64,000 nt of DNA from Cellulosimicrobium funkei (GCF_001019615.1 NZ_JNBQ01000018.1:1-64000); one strand, 5' to 3'; shown: positions 18,009 through 27,512, counted from the stretch's first letter. Notes: generated from the letters alone by a model not told the origin. Numbers and translations are program-made.

Positions 18009-19309
18009 GCATCACAACCATCGATGACGAGTACGCGACCCTCCAGGACGACCTCACCGGCTACTTCCTCGACGGAGGAAGGCTCGCGGTCATCAAGGCG
18101 CCTCCAGGATCCGGCAAGACATACACGCTGATCGAAGTGCTTTCCGCTCTCGTCGCGGAGGGCAAGACCATCGCGATCGCTGCGCAGACCAACAGCCAGG
18201 CCGACGACATCTGCGCACGGTTTCACCGCGACCACCCTGAGGTGCAGACGACGAGGTTCGCGAGCACCGGCAACCGGATGCCCGCCGACTTTCCAGGCGC
18301 CGTGCCGTGGATCACCGACAAGAACACCCTCCCGATCACCCCTGGCGTCACGGTGACGACGACGGCCAAGTGGTCGCTCACCGAGCTCCAGCACACGTAC
18401 GACCTGCTCGCCATCGACGAGTCCTGGCAGATGAGCTGGGCCGACCTCATGCAGTGCGCCCTCATCAGCGGCAACTTCCTGATGATCGGCGACCCCGGCC
18501 AGATCCCGCCGGTGGTGACGATCGACGTACGTCGGTGGGAGACATCGCCCCGCGCCCCGCACGAAGCCGCCCCGAACGTGGTGCTCGGCGAGCAGGGGCT
18601 GCTGGAGTTCGCCTTTGTCGGCTCGCTGCCGGCGTGCCGTCGACTGCCGAGCGAGGCGGTTGACTTCATCAAGCCGTTCTACGACTTCGACTTCCACGCG
18701 TATGTGCCCGCTGGCTCGCGCGGGCTCGACCTCCCAGCCGACCACGCCCTCGCTCGCCTCGGCGATGGTCAGCCCGTCGCACTGACGGTCCCGACGCCCG
18801 ACCAGGGCCCTCCCATCGAGGTCGACCACGAGATCGCAGCCCTCGCGGCCAGGGTCGTTCACGACCTGATCAGCGCAGGCGCGTCAGTGCGCGACGGCGG
18901 GCAGCCCCGTCTCCTCGTGGGCGCCGACATCGGCATCTCTAGCAGCCACCGCGTCATGAATGCCGCTGTCTTCGCCGCACTTGGCACGATTGCGAACGAG
19001 GTTCGCGTGGATACCCCCGAGCGATGGCAGGGTCTTGAGCGCCCGGTCATGATCGCGGTTCACCCGCTGTCGGGCGTGACCCAACCGTCGGCGTTCGACT
19101 TGGAGACGGGCCGCCTCTGCGTCATGGCGTCGCGGCACCAGTCGGCGCTCATCGTTCTGACCCGCGACCACGTCGGCACCACCCTGGCCAACCATGTGCC
19201 GTCCGCCGAGCAGGCACCAGGACGACCCGACACCGTGGGCCGCGGCCACGATTCGCACATCAGATTCTGGAACGCGCTTCAGGCTAGCGGCCGCGTGCTG
19301 ACCGCATGA
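18005..19309 (+). CDS. SF1 (Upf1-like) DNA/RNA helicase
   Basis: A 434-aa ATPase. Walker A APPGSGKTYTL near residue 32; motif II as LLAIDES near 138; motif III GDPGQIPPVV near 161. The C-terminal half has RVDTPERWQGLERPVMI (motif V region) and VMASRHQSALIVLTRD (motif VI with the Arg). The length is short for the family, which usually carries N-terminal accessory domains; the preceding gene may supply them. The GTG start is inside the previous stop (GTGA). Last gene of the operon, ending in a hairpin shared with the convergent res gene. Confidence 0.82.
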   Translation: MSITTIDDEYATLQDDLTGYFLDGGRLAVIKAPPGSGKTYTLIEVLSALVAEGKTIAIAAQTNSQADDICARFHRDHPEVQTTRFASTGNRMPADFPGAVPWITDKNTLPITPGVTVTTTAKWSLTELQHTYDLLAIDESWQMSWADLMQCALISGNFLMIGDPGQIPPVVTIDVRRWETSPRAPHEAAPNVVLGEQGLLEFAFVGSLPACRRLPSEAVDFIKPFYDFDFHAYVPAGSRGLDLPADHALARLGDGQPVALTVPTPDQGPPIEVDHEIAALAARVVHDLISAGASVRDGGQPRLLVGADIGISSSHRVMNAAVFAALGTIANEVRVDTPERWQGLERPVMIAVHPLSGVTQPSAFDLETGRLCVMASRHQSALIVLTRDHVGTTLANHVPSAEQAPGRPDTVGRGHDSHIRFWNALQASGRVLTA

Positions 19310-19328
19310 AAAGCGGTCAGCACGCGGC
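19290..19328. terminator. Shared bidirectional terminator between two defence operons
   Basis: Perfect 16-bp inverted repeat (19290-19305 with 19313-19328) and a 7-nt loop. The helicase stop codon lies in the loop, so one arm is coding. The res stop is 3 bp beyond the other arm. An A-run in the loop gives no classic U-tract; function as terminator is inferred from position and symmetry. Confidence 0.7.
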
Positions 19329-19330
19329 GG

Positions 19331-22117
19331 TCAGTGCCTAACTGCCCGGGTGTGCTTGGGAAAGTCCTCGGATTGCTCGACCAGGATGTTACCGTGTCGG
19401 CCATCGCCGAACATGAAGTCGACCTTGATCGCGCTGAAGTGCGCCTCACCAAACTTGATCTTCCAGCCCTCGGACTCCCACTGGAGCTGGTCGATCTGGC
19501 CGGTGCCCTTGGTCTCGCGCACGAGGTAGAGGTAGGTCCCCTCGGGCTCACGCCGGACAATCGCCCAGTCCGGGTTGTAGTTGACGCCCAGCGGAATCGA
19601 AATCTTGAACCACTCCGGCAGTTTGACGAAGAGCGGCACGTCGTCACGTTCGTGCTCGAGGTACTTGGCAAATGCAACCTCGACGCCCGAGTCGCACACG
19701 ATCTTGTCGGTGACGCTCTTCGTGACGGGGACGACGAAGTCGGCCCGGGCGACCGTCTCGAACTGGTGCCGTTCCTTGAAGAGGGACGCCGACCAACTCT
19801 CGCCCGTCGGTGTGTAGACGATGCCGTCGGCGACCTGGTCGTACAGTGCCCTGCTTATCGCCGACTCGACCTGGTCGATGAATGCCGCAGGGTTGGCGCG
19901 CACCTGGTCTAGGTCGTCGATCTCGGTCAAGATGCGAACGATGGTGGCGCGTGACAACGGCAGCCGCCGGGTGAGCTCACCAACGACGTCGGGGACCCTC
20001 CGCGCACCCTCCACCTCGACAGTGCCCCGCTCGGTGACCTCGGCACCCGACACGCCGGCGACCGTGATGTCAATCTCGGCCTTGGAGATCCGGTACTTGA
20101 CCTGCTCGAGGGGCTCCATCTCATTGATGCGTCGTACGGACTCGGCGACGACTTTGTCCGTGTCGAAGTCGATCCGGTAGGTCGTCTTTGCCGAGATGCG
20201 GGCCCACAACTCTTGGAAGATCGGGTCGTCAAGGACCGCTTGCTTGAGGCGGAGCGTCGTCTTGTCCTTGGCGACGTTGACGATGCGGCCGGTGAAAGTC
20301 GTGCCAGTGTCGGTCTCGATCTCCTCCTGGAGGTCCTTGGCAAACGTCGCGAAGTCCTCGTACGCGATGACCGTGAGGAGATTGACGTCGTCGACGCGGC
20401 AACGTTCGCCGTTGTCCATCACAGGTAGACGCAGGCCGCGGCCGATCTGCTGGCGCTTGCGCAGGGTCGACCTGCCGTCTTGGAGGTTGCAGATCGTGAA
20501 GACGTTGGGGTTGTCCCAGCCCTCGACGAGTGCCGAGTGGCTGAAGATGAACCGGAGCGGCTCGTCACAGCTGAGTAGCTTCTCCTTGCCGCGCATGATC
20601 CTCTCGAACGCCCCTTCTGCGTCCTTCGTCTCGGCGCCCGTGGCGGTGAAGGAGAGGTCCTTCGGTTCACCCTTCGAGGTCGTGGCGAAGTACCCGTCGT
20701 GGACGTCCTTGACGTCTGGCATCTGGGTCTTGATTGCCCGGTACTTGGGGTTGTTGCGGACGAACTCATACTCGTCCTCGAACCACGTTCGGAACTTCGC
20801 GCCGGCCGGGTGGTAGTTCGCGACCTTGTCGATGAAGAACAAGGTGAGCGGCTTCAGGCGTGCCTCGATAACCCCACGGCGCAACTGCCGAACGAGTTGG
20901 AGCTCCTTCTCAAAGTGGCTCTCGACGGCCTGGCGGATCATGAGTCGCTGGAGCTGCTCGGAGTTGGTCCGGTCGCCACCCTCACGGATGCGTGTGCCGT
21001 TGCCGAACTCGATCCACCCGGGCTGGCCGTCCATCCCGACATGGATGTCCTCGACCGACCACCCGGCGTACGCGGACAGCCCGCCACTGAGGTCGTGAAG
21101 GTCGTCGTCTTTGCGGAGTGTGACCTGGGTGAGCTTGGTGCCCTGCGCGGTGGCTCTGTTGATTCGCGCGGTCGCTGTGACCGCAGCGGCAGTGCCCGTG
21201 ACCTTGAGGACGTCGACCGCCGCTTCATTCGGGTCCTCGTCCTTGACGATGGACAAGACACCGATCCGTTTGACCAGGCGAGGGCTGTGGTCGTATGCGT
21301 CCACTGGTGTCAGCCGATAGACAAGGTGCTTGAGGTCCTTGTGCGTGGCCGAGTACCGCAGTTTGAACAGCGGTGACAGCGAAGCAATCGCCTGCTGGCG
21401 TGTCGGGGTTTCCATGTTCTGTGGCTCGTCCATGATAACGATCGGCCGGCACGCCTGGATGTACTCGATCGGCGCGTAACCGTACTCAGTCTGCTTGTTC
21501 ATCACGTTCGACTCCTTGGTGAAGGCGTCGATGGTGATTACCATGATCTGCACGTGGCTCGCGATGCCGAAGTTGCGTGCGGTCGTCGGCTTGGAGTTCC
21601 ACACGTACGAGTCGACCTGAAGGCCGTCGTAAAGGTCGCGGATGTGGTCTGCGAGCAGGTCGAGGCTCGAGAGCACACCCTCACGGATCGCAACGCTCGG
21701 CACGACGATGACGAACTTTGTGTAGCCGTACGCCTTGTTGAGCTCGGCGATCGTGCGCAGGTAGACGTACGTTTTGCCAGTCCCAGTCTCCATCTCGACG
21801 CTGAAGTCCAGGGCGTCCGAGTCCTCACTGACGTCCGCGCGCAGGTCCGCGGCGATTGAGGGAGTCTCGCTGCCATCGCTGCGCACAACCGGCCGATCCT
21901 GGACGCGGCGCAGGTTCGTCTTGATCGTCGAAGGTGCGATGTCGAGAGAGTTGCCGAACACAACCTGGTCGAACAGTCCGCCCCCCGCGACCGCCTTAGG
22001 ACCAGAAGTAGCTAGACCCTGCCCGAGGCCTTCCTGCCCAGCGAACAGGTCCACGACGCTCGCGATCGCGTCGAGTTGGTACTGCTGGTTTGCGTCAAAC
22101 CTGATCTCGACTGCCAT
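19331..22117 (-). CDS. Type III restriction enzyme Res subunit
   Basis: A 928-aa SF2 translocase-nuclease. Walker A METGTGKTYVYLR near residue 110, DEAD-type VIMDEPQNM near 229, motif VI region GRGLRLPVMDNGERC near 570, and a C-terminal PD-(D/E)XK site (NPDWAIVR, then LVRETKGTGQ near 860). Type III enzymes cut between two inversely oriented unmethylated sites in an ATP-dependent way with Mod. The ATG at 22117 shares a base with the Mod stop (TGATG), fixing the start. Complete, with no frame lesion. Confidence 0.92.
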   Translation of the reverse strand: MAVEIRFDANQQYQLDAIASVVDLFAGQEGLGQGLATSGPKAVAGGGLFDQVVFGNSLDIAPSTIKTNLRRVQDRPVVRSDGSETPSIAADLRADVSEDSDALDFSVEMETGTGKTYVYLRTIAELNKAYGYTKFVIVVPSVAIREGVLSSLDLLADHIRDLYDGLQVDSYVWNSKPTTARNFGIASHVQIMVITIDAFTKESNVMNKQTEYGYAPIEYIQACRPIVIMDEPQNMETPTRQQAIASLSPLFKLRYSATHKDLKHLVYRLTPVDAYDHSPRLVKRIGVLSIVKDEDPNEAAVDVLKVTGTAAAVTATARINRATAQGTKLTQVTLRKDDDLHDLSGGLSAYAGWSVEDIHVGMDGQPGWIEFGNGTRIREGGDRTNSEQLQRLMIRQAVESHFEKELQLVRQLRRGVIEARLKPLTLFFIDKVANYHPAGAKFRTWFEDEYEFVRNNPKYRAIKTQMPDVKDVHDGYFATTSKGEPKDLSFTATGAETKDAEGAFERIMRGKEKLLSCDEPLRFIFSHSALVEGWDNPNVFTICNLQDGRSTLRKRQQIGRGLRLPVMDNGERCRVDDVNLLTVIAYEDFATFAKDLQEEIETDTGTTFTGRIVNVAKDKTTLRLKQAVLDDPIFQELWARISAKTTYRIDFDTDKVVAESVRRINEMEPLEQVKYRISKAEIDITVAGVSGAEVTERGTVEVEGARRVPDVVGELTRRLPLSRATIVRILTEIDDLDQVRANPAAFIDQVESAISRALYDQVADGIVYTPTGESWSASLFKERHQFETVARADFVVPVTKSVTDKIVCDSGVEVAFAKYLEHERDDVPLFVKLPEWFKISIPLGVNYNPDWAIVRREPEGTYLYLVRETKGTGQIDQLQWESEGWKIKFGEAHFSAIKVDFMFGDGRHGNILVEQSEDFPKHTRAVRH

Positions 22118-24018
22118 CAGACCGTCTTCATCGCGATGCCGGCGTTCTTCGCGTTCGTGAACACGTTCGCCTTGACCGCGTCCCGACCAGCGAAGCCATC
22201 CTCGAGGAAGACGAGCACACGCGGGTTGAGTGCAACTGCGGCATTGGCCACATCGTCGGTAATCGCGTCAGACAGTACAACGGCCACGCCGTCAGCAACG
22301 ATGACCTCGGTGCCACCGACCCCGTGTCGCACCCATGACTCGTCCAATGCGACGCCCTCCTTGAGAAAGACCTCTGCGGCCAGCGAATCACCCCGCGGCT
22401 CGACCTTGACGAGAGTCGATCCGTGCAATGTCAGTTCGTCAGCATCGTCGACACTCGTGTACACGAAGTTGCTGTCCTTAAGCCGCAGGGTTCTTAGCCC
22501 GGCGCGTGAAGCTCCCTTAACGTGAGCGCGCACTGCAGCCACGCGCTTGAAGGTGATGTCTGAAACGGTCTCGAAGCCCGCTTTCCGGGCGGCAGACTCA
22601 CGGCCAGTCGGCTCCGGAATGTTGACGAGAATGTATCGCCTTGTACCGTTGTCTTCCGCGTTCTGAAGCGCTACACCATGGGCGGTCGATCCCGAGCCTG
22701 CAAAGAAATCCATCACGAGATCGTCGCCTTTCGTGAAGACTGAGACCAGGTACTGGATTAGGCGCTCAGGCTTTGGGAAATCAAACACAACTCCCCAGTC
22801 TCGCTTCATGCGCGAGCTCGAAGCCTTGGTTGTGCCAAGGTTGCGGAGCACTGTAAGGACGTGTCCCTGCGTCGAACTACGCTGCTTGTATCCATAGATC
22901 GCGCCGGTCGGAGTCATGGCGAACCATGTTGACTTTCCTTCGGCGTCTTCGATGGGAACAAAGCCGTTCGAGATGAACAGTTCAAGGAGACGCTTCGAAC
23001 TCCAGCCGCTATAGACTCGCGCAGGCGTCGAGAGAGTTCCGTCTACGACTTCAACGGGGTCGAGGACATGCGGCCAAGCGTCGGTTCGCGGCGAAACGGT
23101 GAACGCATCCTGCGAAGCGGGAAACCCAGCAGGAAGCAAGACCTCGCTCGCAGGGTTAGCCGGGCCATTCTTGGTGATCGAGTTTTCGATTCGGTCATTG
23201 AAGAGCTTACTGCCCTCGTCAATGTTCGGGTCGATTACGCCGGGCCGCGAAACATGTTCGATGTCGCGAGCGAACGCAACAATGTACTCGTGGTTCACCT
23301 TGATTGAACTCTGCTGTTCGATGTTTCCATCGTTGTTCCAGACGAACGTCGCCAGGTGATTCTCCGGCCCGAAGACCTCACGGAGCAGCAGCATGAGATT
23401 CGCCATCTCGACATCGCTTATCGACACCAGAACCACGCCATCTCGAGTGAGAAGGTTCCGTGCCAGCACAAGGCGGGGATACATCATCGAGAGCCATCGG
23501 CTATGCAGCCGGCCGTTCGCAGCGTCGGTCCCGGCGGAAGCGCGTCGACCAGCTGAGTCAATCTGACCTGACCACTCGAGGTACTGTCGAGTGGTGTCGG
23601 TAAAGTCGTCAGCATAGACGAAGTCGGATCCGGTATTGTACGGCGGATCAATGTAGATCATCTTGACTCGGTCGTTGTAGGCCTTTTGAAGGAGCTTAAG
23701 CACCTCTAGGTTGTCGCCTTCAACGAAGACGTTCTTCGCCCCGTCCCATTCAGCGGACCGAGCCAGGTCCGGCACAAGAGCGCCATGCGAAGGAGACTGC
23801 AGCGAGCGAACCGCTTCTGCCTTCCCCGCCCACATGAGGCCGTACCGCTCAGGACCGTCCGCGGCGGTGGTGACCGCAACGCTGAGGAGTTCGCCCAATC
23901 GGTTCGCGTCAAGCACGCCGTCAGCAAGGATGCCCGGGAGGAGTTCCTCCAGTGCGGCGCGCCTGGCCGCACTCAGGTCTGGCATCTCGAGGTCTACCTT
24001 GGCCGGTTCTTCGGTCAT
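22117..24018 (-). CDS. Type III modification methylase Mod
   Basis: A 633-aa N6-adenine methylase of the beta group: DPPYNTGSDF comes first (residue about 122) and the SAM motif DFFAGSGSTAHG later (about 439), with the target-recognition region between. It methylates one strand of the site recognised by the Mod-Res complex. The ATG at 24018 (MTEEPAKVDLEMPDLS) is chosen; the frame continues open upstream but without family-like sequence and across the divergent promoter. No simple-sequence repeat is seen, so no sign of phase variation. Cotranscribed with res. Confidence 0.92.
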   Translation of the reverse strand: MTEEPAKVDLEMPDLSAARRAALEELLPGILADGVLDANRLGELLSVAVTTAADGPERYGLMWAGKAEAVRSLQSPSHGALVPDLARSAEWDGAKNVFVEGDNLEVLKLLQKAYNDRVKMIYIDPPYNTGSDFVYADDFTDTTRQYLEWSGQIDSAGRRASAGTDAANGRLHSRWLSMMYPRLVLARNLLTRDGVVLVSISDVEMANLMLLLREVFGPENHLATFVWNNDGNIEQQSSIKVNHEYIVAFARDIEHVSRPGVIDPNIDEGSKLFNDRIENSITKNGPANPASEVLLPAGFPASQDAFTVSPRTDAWPHVLDPVEVVDGTLSTPARVYSGWSSKRLLELFISNGFVPIEDAEGKSTWFAMTPTGAIYGYKQRSSTQGHVLTVLRNLGTTKASSSRMKRDWGVVFDFPKPERLIQYLVSVFTKGDDLVMDFFAGSGSTAHGVALQNAEDNGTRRYILVNIPEPTGRESAARKAGFETVSDITFKRVAAVRAHVKGASRAGLRTLRLKDSNFVYTSVDDADELTLHGSTLVKVEPRGDSLAAEVFLKEGVALDESWVRHGVGGTEVIVADGVAVVLSDAITDDVANAAVALNPRVLVFLEDGFAGRDAVKANVFTNAKNAGIAMKTV

Positions 24019-24139
24019 CGTCGTCGTCGCTCCGCAGGTCAGGGGGTGTCTGAACGAGATTATCGGTGAGGGCTGACACCTGCGTGTGTCTGGCGCACGT
24101 GTCCAGGTGAATGTCACCGGGTTGACGTAGCGTGTCCAC
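24019..24139. promoter_or_regulatory. Divergent promoter region mod / helicase-nuclease
   Basis: The 121-bp gap separates the starts of mod (-) and the UvrD-type helicase-nuclease (+). It must contain both promoters. GTGTCTGGCGCACGTGTCC and GCGTGTCCACGTGTC at 24084-24140 share CACGTG-like cores, a possible operator; no specific regulator is implied. Confidence 0.4.
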
Positions 24140-26893
24140 GTGTCACAGCCTGCATCGACGCCCTCACTCCCCGTCCTCGAAGGCGAGGCCGCTCGCGCCG
24201 TCGCCCACCGGGGCAGCCACATCCAGATCATCGCAGCGGCGGGTGCCGGCAAGACGGAGGTCGTCTCCCAGCGAGTGGCCTCACTCCTGAACGACGGCGA
24301 GGATCCAGAGTCGATCGTCGCGTTCACGTTCACCGAGAAGGCCGCCAAGGAGCTCAAGGAGCGTATCCGCGAGCGGGTTGGCGCCGACAGGGTCGACGTG
24401 CTCGGCAAGCTGTTCGTCGGCACGATCCATGCCTACTGCTTCAGGTTGCTGCAGACCTACGTCCCCACCTGCGAGACCTACACCCCGCTCGACTCCAACC
24501 AGCTGACGAACCTGCTCTACCGCGAGCAGAACCGGCTGCTGCTCAAGCGCCTGCACAAGGACGGCAAGCTCTTCAAGGCGATCGCACTGTTCCAGTCGAA
24601 CCTCGACGTCGTGGAGAACGAGCTCATCGCGATCGACGACCTTCCGGACAGCGACTTCAAGGACTCGCTCCGGCGCTACTACTCGATGCTCGACCACTAC
24701 CGGTTCATGTCGTTCGGCACACAGATCGTCAGAGCCGTCGAGGAACTCGAGAAGTCCGACGTTCACGCGAAGGTCACCGAGAACCTCCGCCACCTCATCG
24801 TCGACGAGTACCAGGACATCAACCCCGCTCAGGAGCGGCTCATCGAGCTCATCGCGAAGCCGCATGGCAGTGCGAACGTCGTCGTCGTCGGTGACGACGA
24901 CCAGGCGATCTACCAATGGCGCGGCTCGAACGTGCGCAACATCGTCAAGTTCACCGACCGGTACGGAGCCCACACCGCGGTTGAGCAGTTCCACCTGCTG
25001 ACCAACCGCCGATCGCGGCCGGCGATCGTCCAGGTCGCGAACCAGTTCGCGCACTCGATCCCGGAGCGCCTCGACAAGCAGATGGGCACGTTCCGCCCGG
25101 CCGAAGGGCCGGCGGTCTCCATCGTCATCGGGCACGACGACGAGGAGGCCGAGGCCGACGCGATCGCGATGGACATCGAGGCCCTGCACGACCAGGGCGT
25201 CGCCTATCGGGACATCGCGATCCTGGTCCGAGGCAAGGTCGCCTACGCCAAGATCCTCGACGCCCTGGAGGTCTCCGGGATCCCCGTGCAGCCCGGAGGG
25301 CGGACCGGCCTGTTCGAGCAGCCCGAGGCCGCCGTCTTCGGAGCCACGTACGCCTGGCTCGCCGACATCGACTGGGCGCCGGGTCGGTTCATCCAGCGCG
25401 AGAAGATCGAGCTCGATGCCCTGCTAGACGACTACCGCACGGTGTTCGACCTCGAAGCGAACGACGTCGACGTCCTGCGCCCGTTCCTCTCACTCTGGAG
25501 GGGACGGAGTGTCCAGAAGAACTTCGACCCGAGCCTCGTCGGTGACTTCTACGCCCTGACGGAGTTGCTTCGAATTGCCGACTGGGACCTGACCGATGAC
25601 CGGCAGCGCAACCGTCTTGGGACGATCGCCCGGTTCACCAACGTTCTGGCGGACTACGAGACGGTCAACCGGCGGTCCCGTCGCGACGCGGAGAACCCCG
25701 GAGAGCAGGTTGGCGGCGCTATAGGAGACCTCTGGTTCTACCGCAACTTCGCGCTACTGCTCATCAACTACGCGAACGGCAATTACGACGACTTCGACGG
25801 CGAGGAAGACCTCCTCGCCGACGGAGTCGCCCTCGGAACAGTCCACGGATCCAAGGGGCTCGAGTGGCCCGTCGTCTTCCTACCGTCGCTGACCGCAAGC
25901 CGGTTCCCGTCGAGCAAGGTTGGCTCGGCCGGCGACTGGCTCGTGCCCACGGATATGTTCGACGCCGCGCGGTACGAAGGCTCCGACGCCGACGAGCGTC
26001 GCCTGTTCTACGTAGCCATCACCCGCGCACGCGACTGGGTTGCGCTCTCATCGCACGCCAAGGTCAGGAAGTCGAAGGCGTCGCCCTCGCCGTACCTCCT
26101 TGAGGTCGCGGGATACGCGGCTGACGAGGATATGGACCTACCGACGTCGGCGCACGGCAAGGGGATCGACATCCCCGACCTCGCGATCACCTACAGCCAG
26201 CTCGCCGCATACGACTCATGCCCGCAGAGCTACCTGCTGCGCAACGAGCTGGGGTTCATGCCCGCGATCCAGTCCGAGATCGGGTATGGAAACGCCGTCC
26301 ACCACGTGATGCGCATCCTCGCCGAGCAGACCCAGGCCACCGGCAAGCTGCCGACGCCGAAGCAGATCAACGACCTGCTCACAGGCGACTTCTACCTGCC
26401 GTTTGCCAACAAGGCCGGGCACAAGGAGATGCGCGAGCGCGCCCGGAAGCTCGTCTTCAAGTACATGACCGACTACAAGGAAGACCTGCTGCGTACGTGG
26501 GCCACGGAACGACCGTTCGAGCTCTACCTGCCCGGCGTCGTCGTCAGCGGCCGCGCCGATGTCATCTACGACGAACACGACGGCGTCCCGACCAACCTCG
26601 CGATCGTCGACTACAAGACCGCCGTCGGAGAGATCGCCCCACTCCAGCTCCAGGTGTACGCCGACGCCGGTCGCCGCGAAGGTCTCAGCGTCGGGGCCGC
26701 GTTCATCCACGACATGGGTGCGACGACGCGCCACGAGGTGCCGGTGGGCGATGCGGCGATCGCTGCTGCCGAGGAGCAGGTCATCGTCACGGCCGAGGCG
26801 CTCAAGGCGCGGGAGTTCGCGCCGAAGCCCGAACTGACGAAGTGCCGGCGATGTGACGTTCGGTTGATCTGCAAAGCCGCCGTCCTGAACTAG
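24140..26893 (+). CDS. UvrD-family helicase fused to PD-(D/E)XK Fe-S nuclease
   Basis: A 917-aa single-chain helicase-nuclease. Helicase: Walker A AAAGAGKTEVVSQR near residue 35, FTFTEKAAKELKER, DEYQD near 223, DDDQAIYQWRG, GTVHGSKGLEWPVVF near 570, VAITRARDW near 625. Nuclease: SGRADVIYDE near 803 and AIVDYKTAVG near 823 supply the acidic residues and Lys, with LQVYADAGR after. Cys in CPQSYLLRNE and CRRCDVRLICK match the AddB/AdnA Fe-S pattern. The start is the GTG at 24140. It resembles AdnA-type proteins but stands alone, divergent from mod, and is additional to the chromosomal AdnAB at the right end. Confidence 0.85.
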   Translation: MSQPASTPSLPVLEGEAARAVAHRGSHIQIIAAAGAGKTEVVSQRVASLLNDGEDPESIVAFTFTEKAAKELKERIRERVGADRVDVLGKLFVGTIHAYCFRLLQTYVPTCETYTPLDSNQLTNLLYREQNRLLLKRLHKDGKLFKAIALFQSNLDVVENELIAIDDLPDSDFKDSLRRYYSMLDHYRFMSFGTQIVRAVEELEKSDVHAKVTENLRHLIVDEYQDINPAQERLIELIAKPHGSANVVVVGDDDQAIYQWRGSNVRNIVKFTDRYGAHTAVEQFHLLTNRRSRPAIVQVANQFAHSIPERLDKQMGTFRPAEGPAVSIVIGHDDEEAEADAIAMDIEALHDQGVAYRDIAILVRGKVAYAKILDALEVSGIPVQPGGRTGLFEQPEAAVFGATYAWLADIDWAPGRFIQREKIELDALLDDYRTVFDLEANDVDVLRPFLSLWRGRSVQKNFDPSLVGDFYALTELLRIADWDLTDDRQRNRLGTIARFTNVLADYETVNRRSRRDAENPGEQVGGAIGDLWFYRNFALLLINYANGNYDDFDGEEDLLADGVALGTVHGSKGLEWPVVFLPSLTASRFPSSKVGSAGDWLVPTDMFDAARYEGSDADERRLFYVAITRARDWVALSSHAKVRKSKASPSPYLLEVAGYAADEDMDLPTSAHGKGIDIPDLAITYSQLAAYDSCPQSYLLRNELGFMPAIQSEIGYGNAVHHVMRILAEQTQATGKLPTPKQINDLLTGDFYLPFANKAGHKEMRERARKLVFKYMTDYKEDLLRTWATERPFELYLPGVVVSGRADVIYDEHDGVPTNLAIVDYKTAVGEIAPLQLQVYADAGRREGLSVGAAFIHDMGATTRHEVPVGDAAIAAAEEQVIVTAEALKAREFAPKPELTKCRRCDVRLICKAAVLN

Positions 26894-27010
26894 GCACGCG
26901 GCGGTGCGCGTGAAGCCGGGCAGGGCGGCCGTCCCATGACCCGACGGGCAGGGGCAGCGCCCGGATCGGCCTTCTCTTCAGAGGCCGGCGGCCACGAGGT
27001 CTTTGACTAG

Positions 27011-27025
27011 GACGTGTCTCCTAAA
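27011..27025 (+). repeat. Terminal inverted repeat (distal to transposase)
   Basis: GACGTGTCTCCTAAA, pairing with 28467-28481 with three mismatches and preceded by CTAG at 27007-27010. It lies 62 bp beyond the DUF6228 stop. Confidence 0.65.
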
Positions 27026-27086
27026 GGAAGGCACGGAGCGACAGTGCAGTTGACCTCTTGACCGCTGATTGCACGGACCTCGGGGA

Positions 27087-27512
27087 TCAGGTCGAGGTGT
27101 CGAGAAGGGCGTGAAACGCATCTGCTATGCGGCGCAGGTCCTCACCTGCTCCGTGGTGCGTCGTCGTCGAGAAGGTCCAGGAGTCGTCGTCGTACGGCCT
27201 GTTCGTGACCTCCCACCGGAGGTGAACATGACCGTCGTGACGCGCGACAACACGCAACTCGTCCTCAAGCGACTGCCAGGTACGTTCGCCTGCCCACCCT
27301 CGGAACTCGTCGTACAGGCCGTACAGAAACGCCGAGAGTCCGCCGCTTCCCAGGGAGAGAATGATCCGCTGCTCGACTTGCAGATGGTCTCCGACTGCCC
27401 GAACGAGCATCCCAGACACATACGGGTCGTCGGGACCGTATGGAAACGACTGTTCGAACTCCAGCGTCAAGCCGGTCGAAGCGGTAATGCGCACCGCAGC
27501 CTGATCGAACAC
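27087..27512 (-). CDS. DUF6228 family protein, IS passenger
   Basis: A 141-aa soluble protein with the pattern I associate with DUF6228: FDQAAVRITAS at the start, LSAFLYGLYDEFRGWAGER near 80, LEDELRVVARHDGHVHLRWEV, and a C-terminal ALRRIADAF-like helix. Members are immunity-like or unknown. The GTG at 27512 starts 9 bp after the transposase stop on the same strand, so it is likely cotranscribed from the IS. Intact. Confidence 0.6.
   Translation of the reverse strand: MFDQAAVRITASTGLTLEFEQSFPYGPDDPYVSGMLVRAVGDHLQVEQRIILSLGSGGLSAFLYGLYDEFRGWAGERTWQSLEDELRVVARHDGHVHLRWEVTNRPYDDDSWTFSTTTHHGAGEDLRRIADAFHALLDTST

Noticed and set aside
10853-19309. BREX or DISARM assignment
   Set aside because: No PglZ, BrxC-type ATPase, DUF1998 or PLD protein is present.
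22117-24018. Phase-variable mod gene
   Set aside because: No homopolymer or short tandem repeat tract in the mod coding region.
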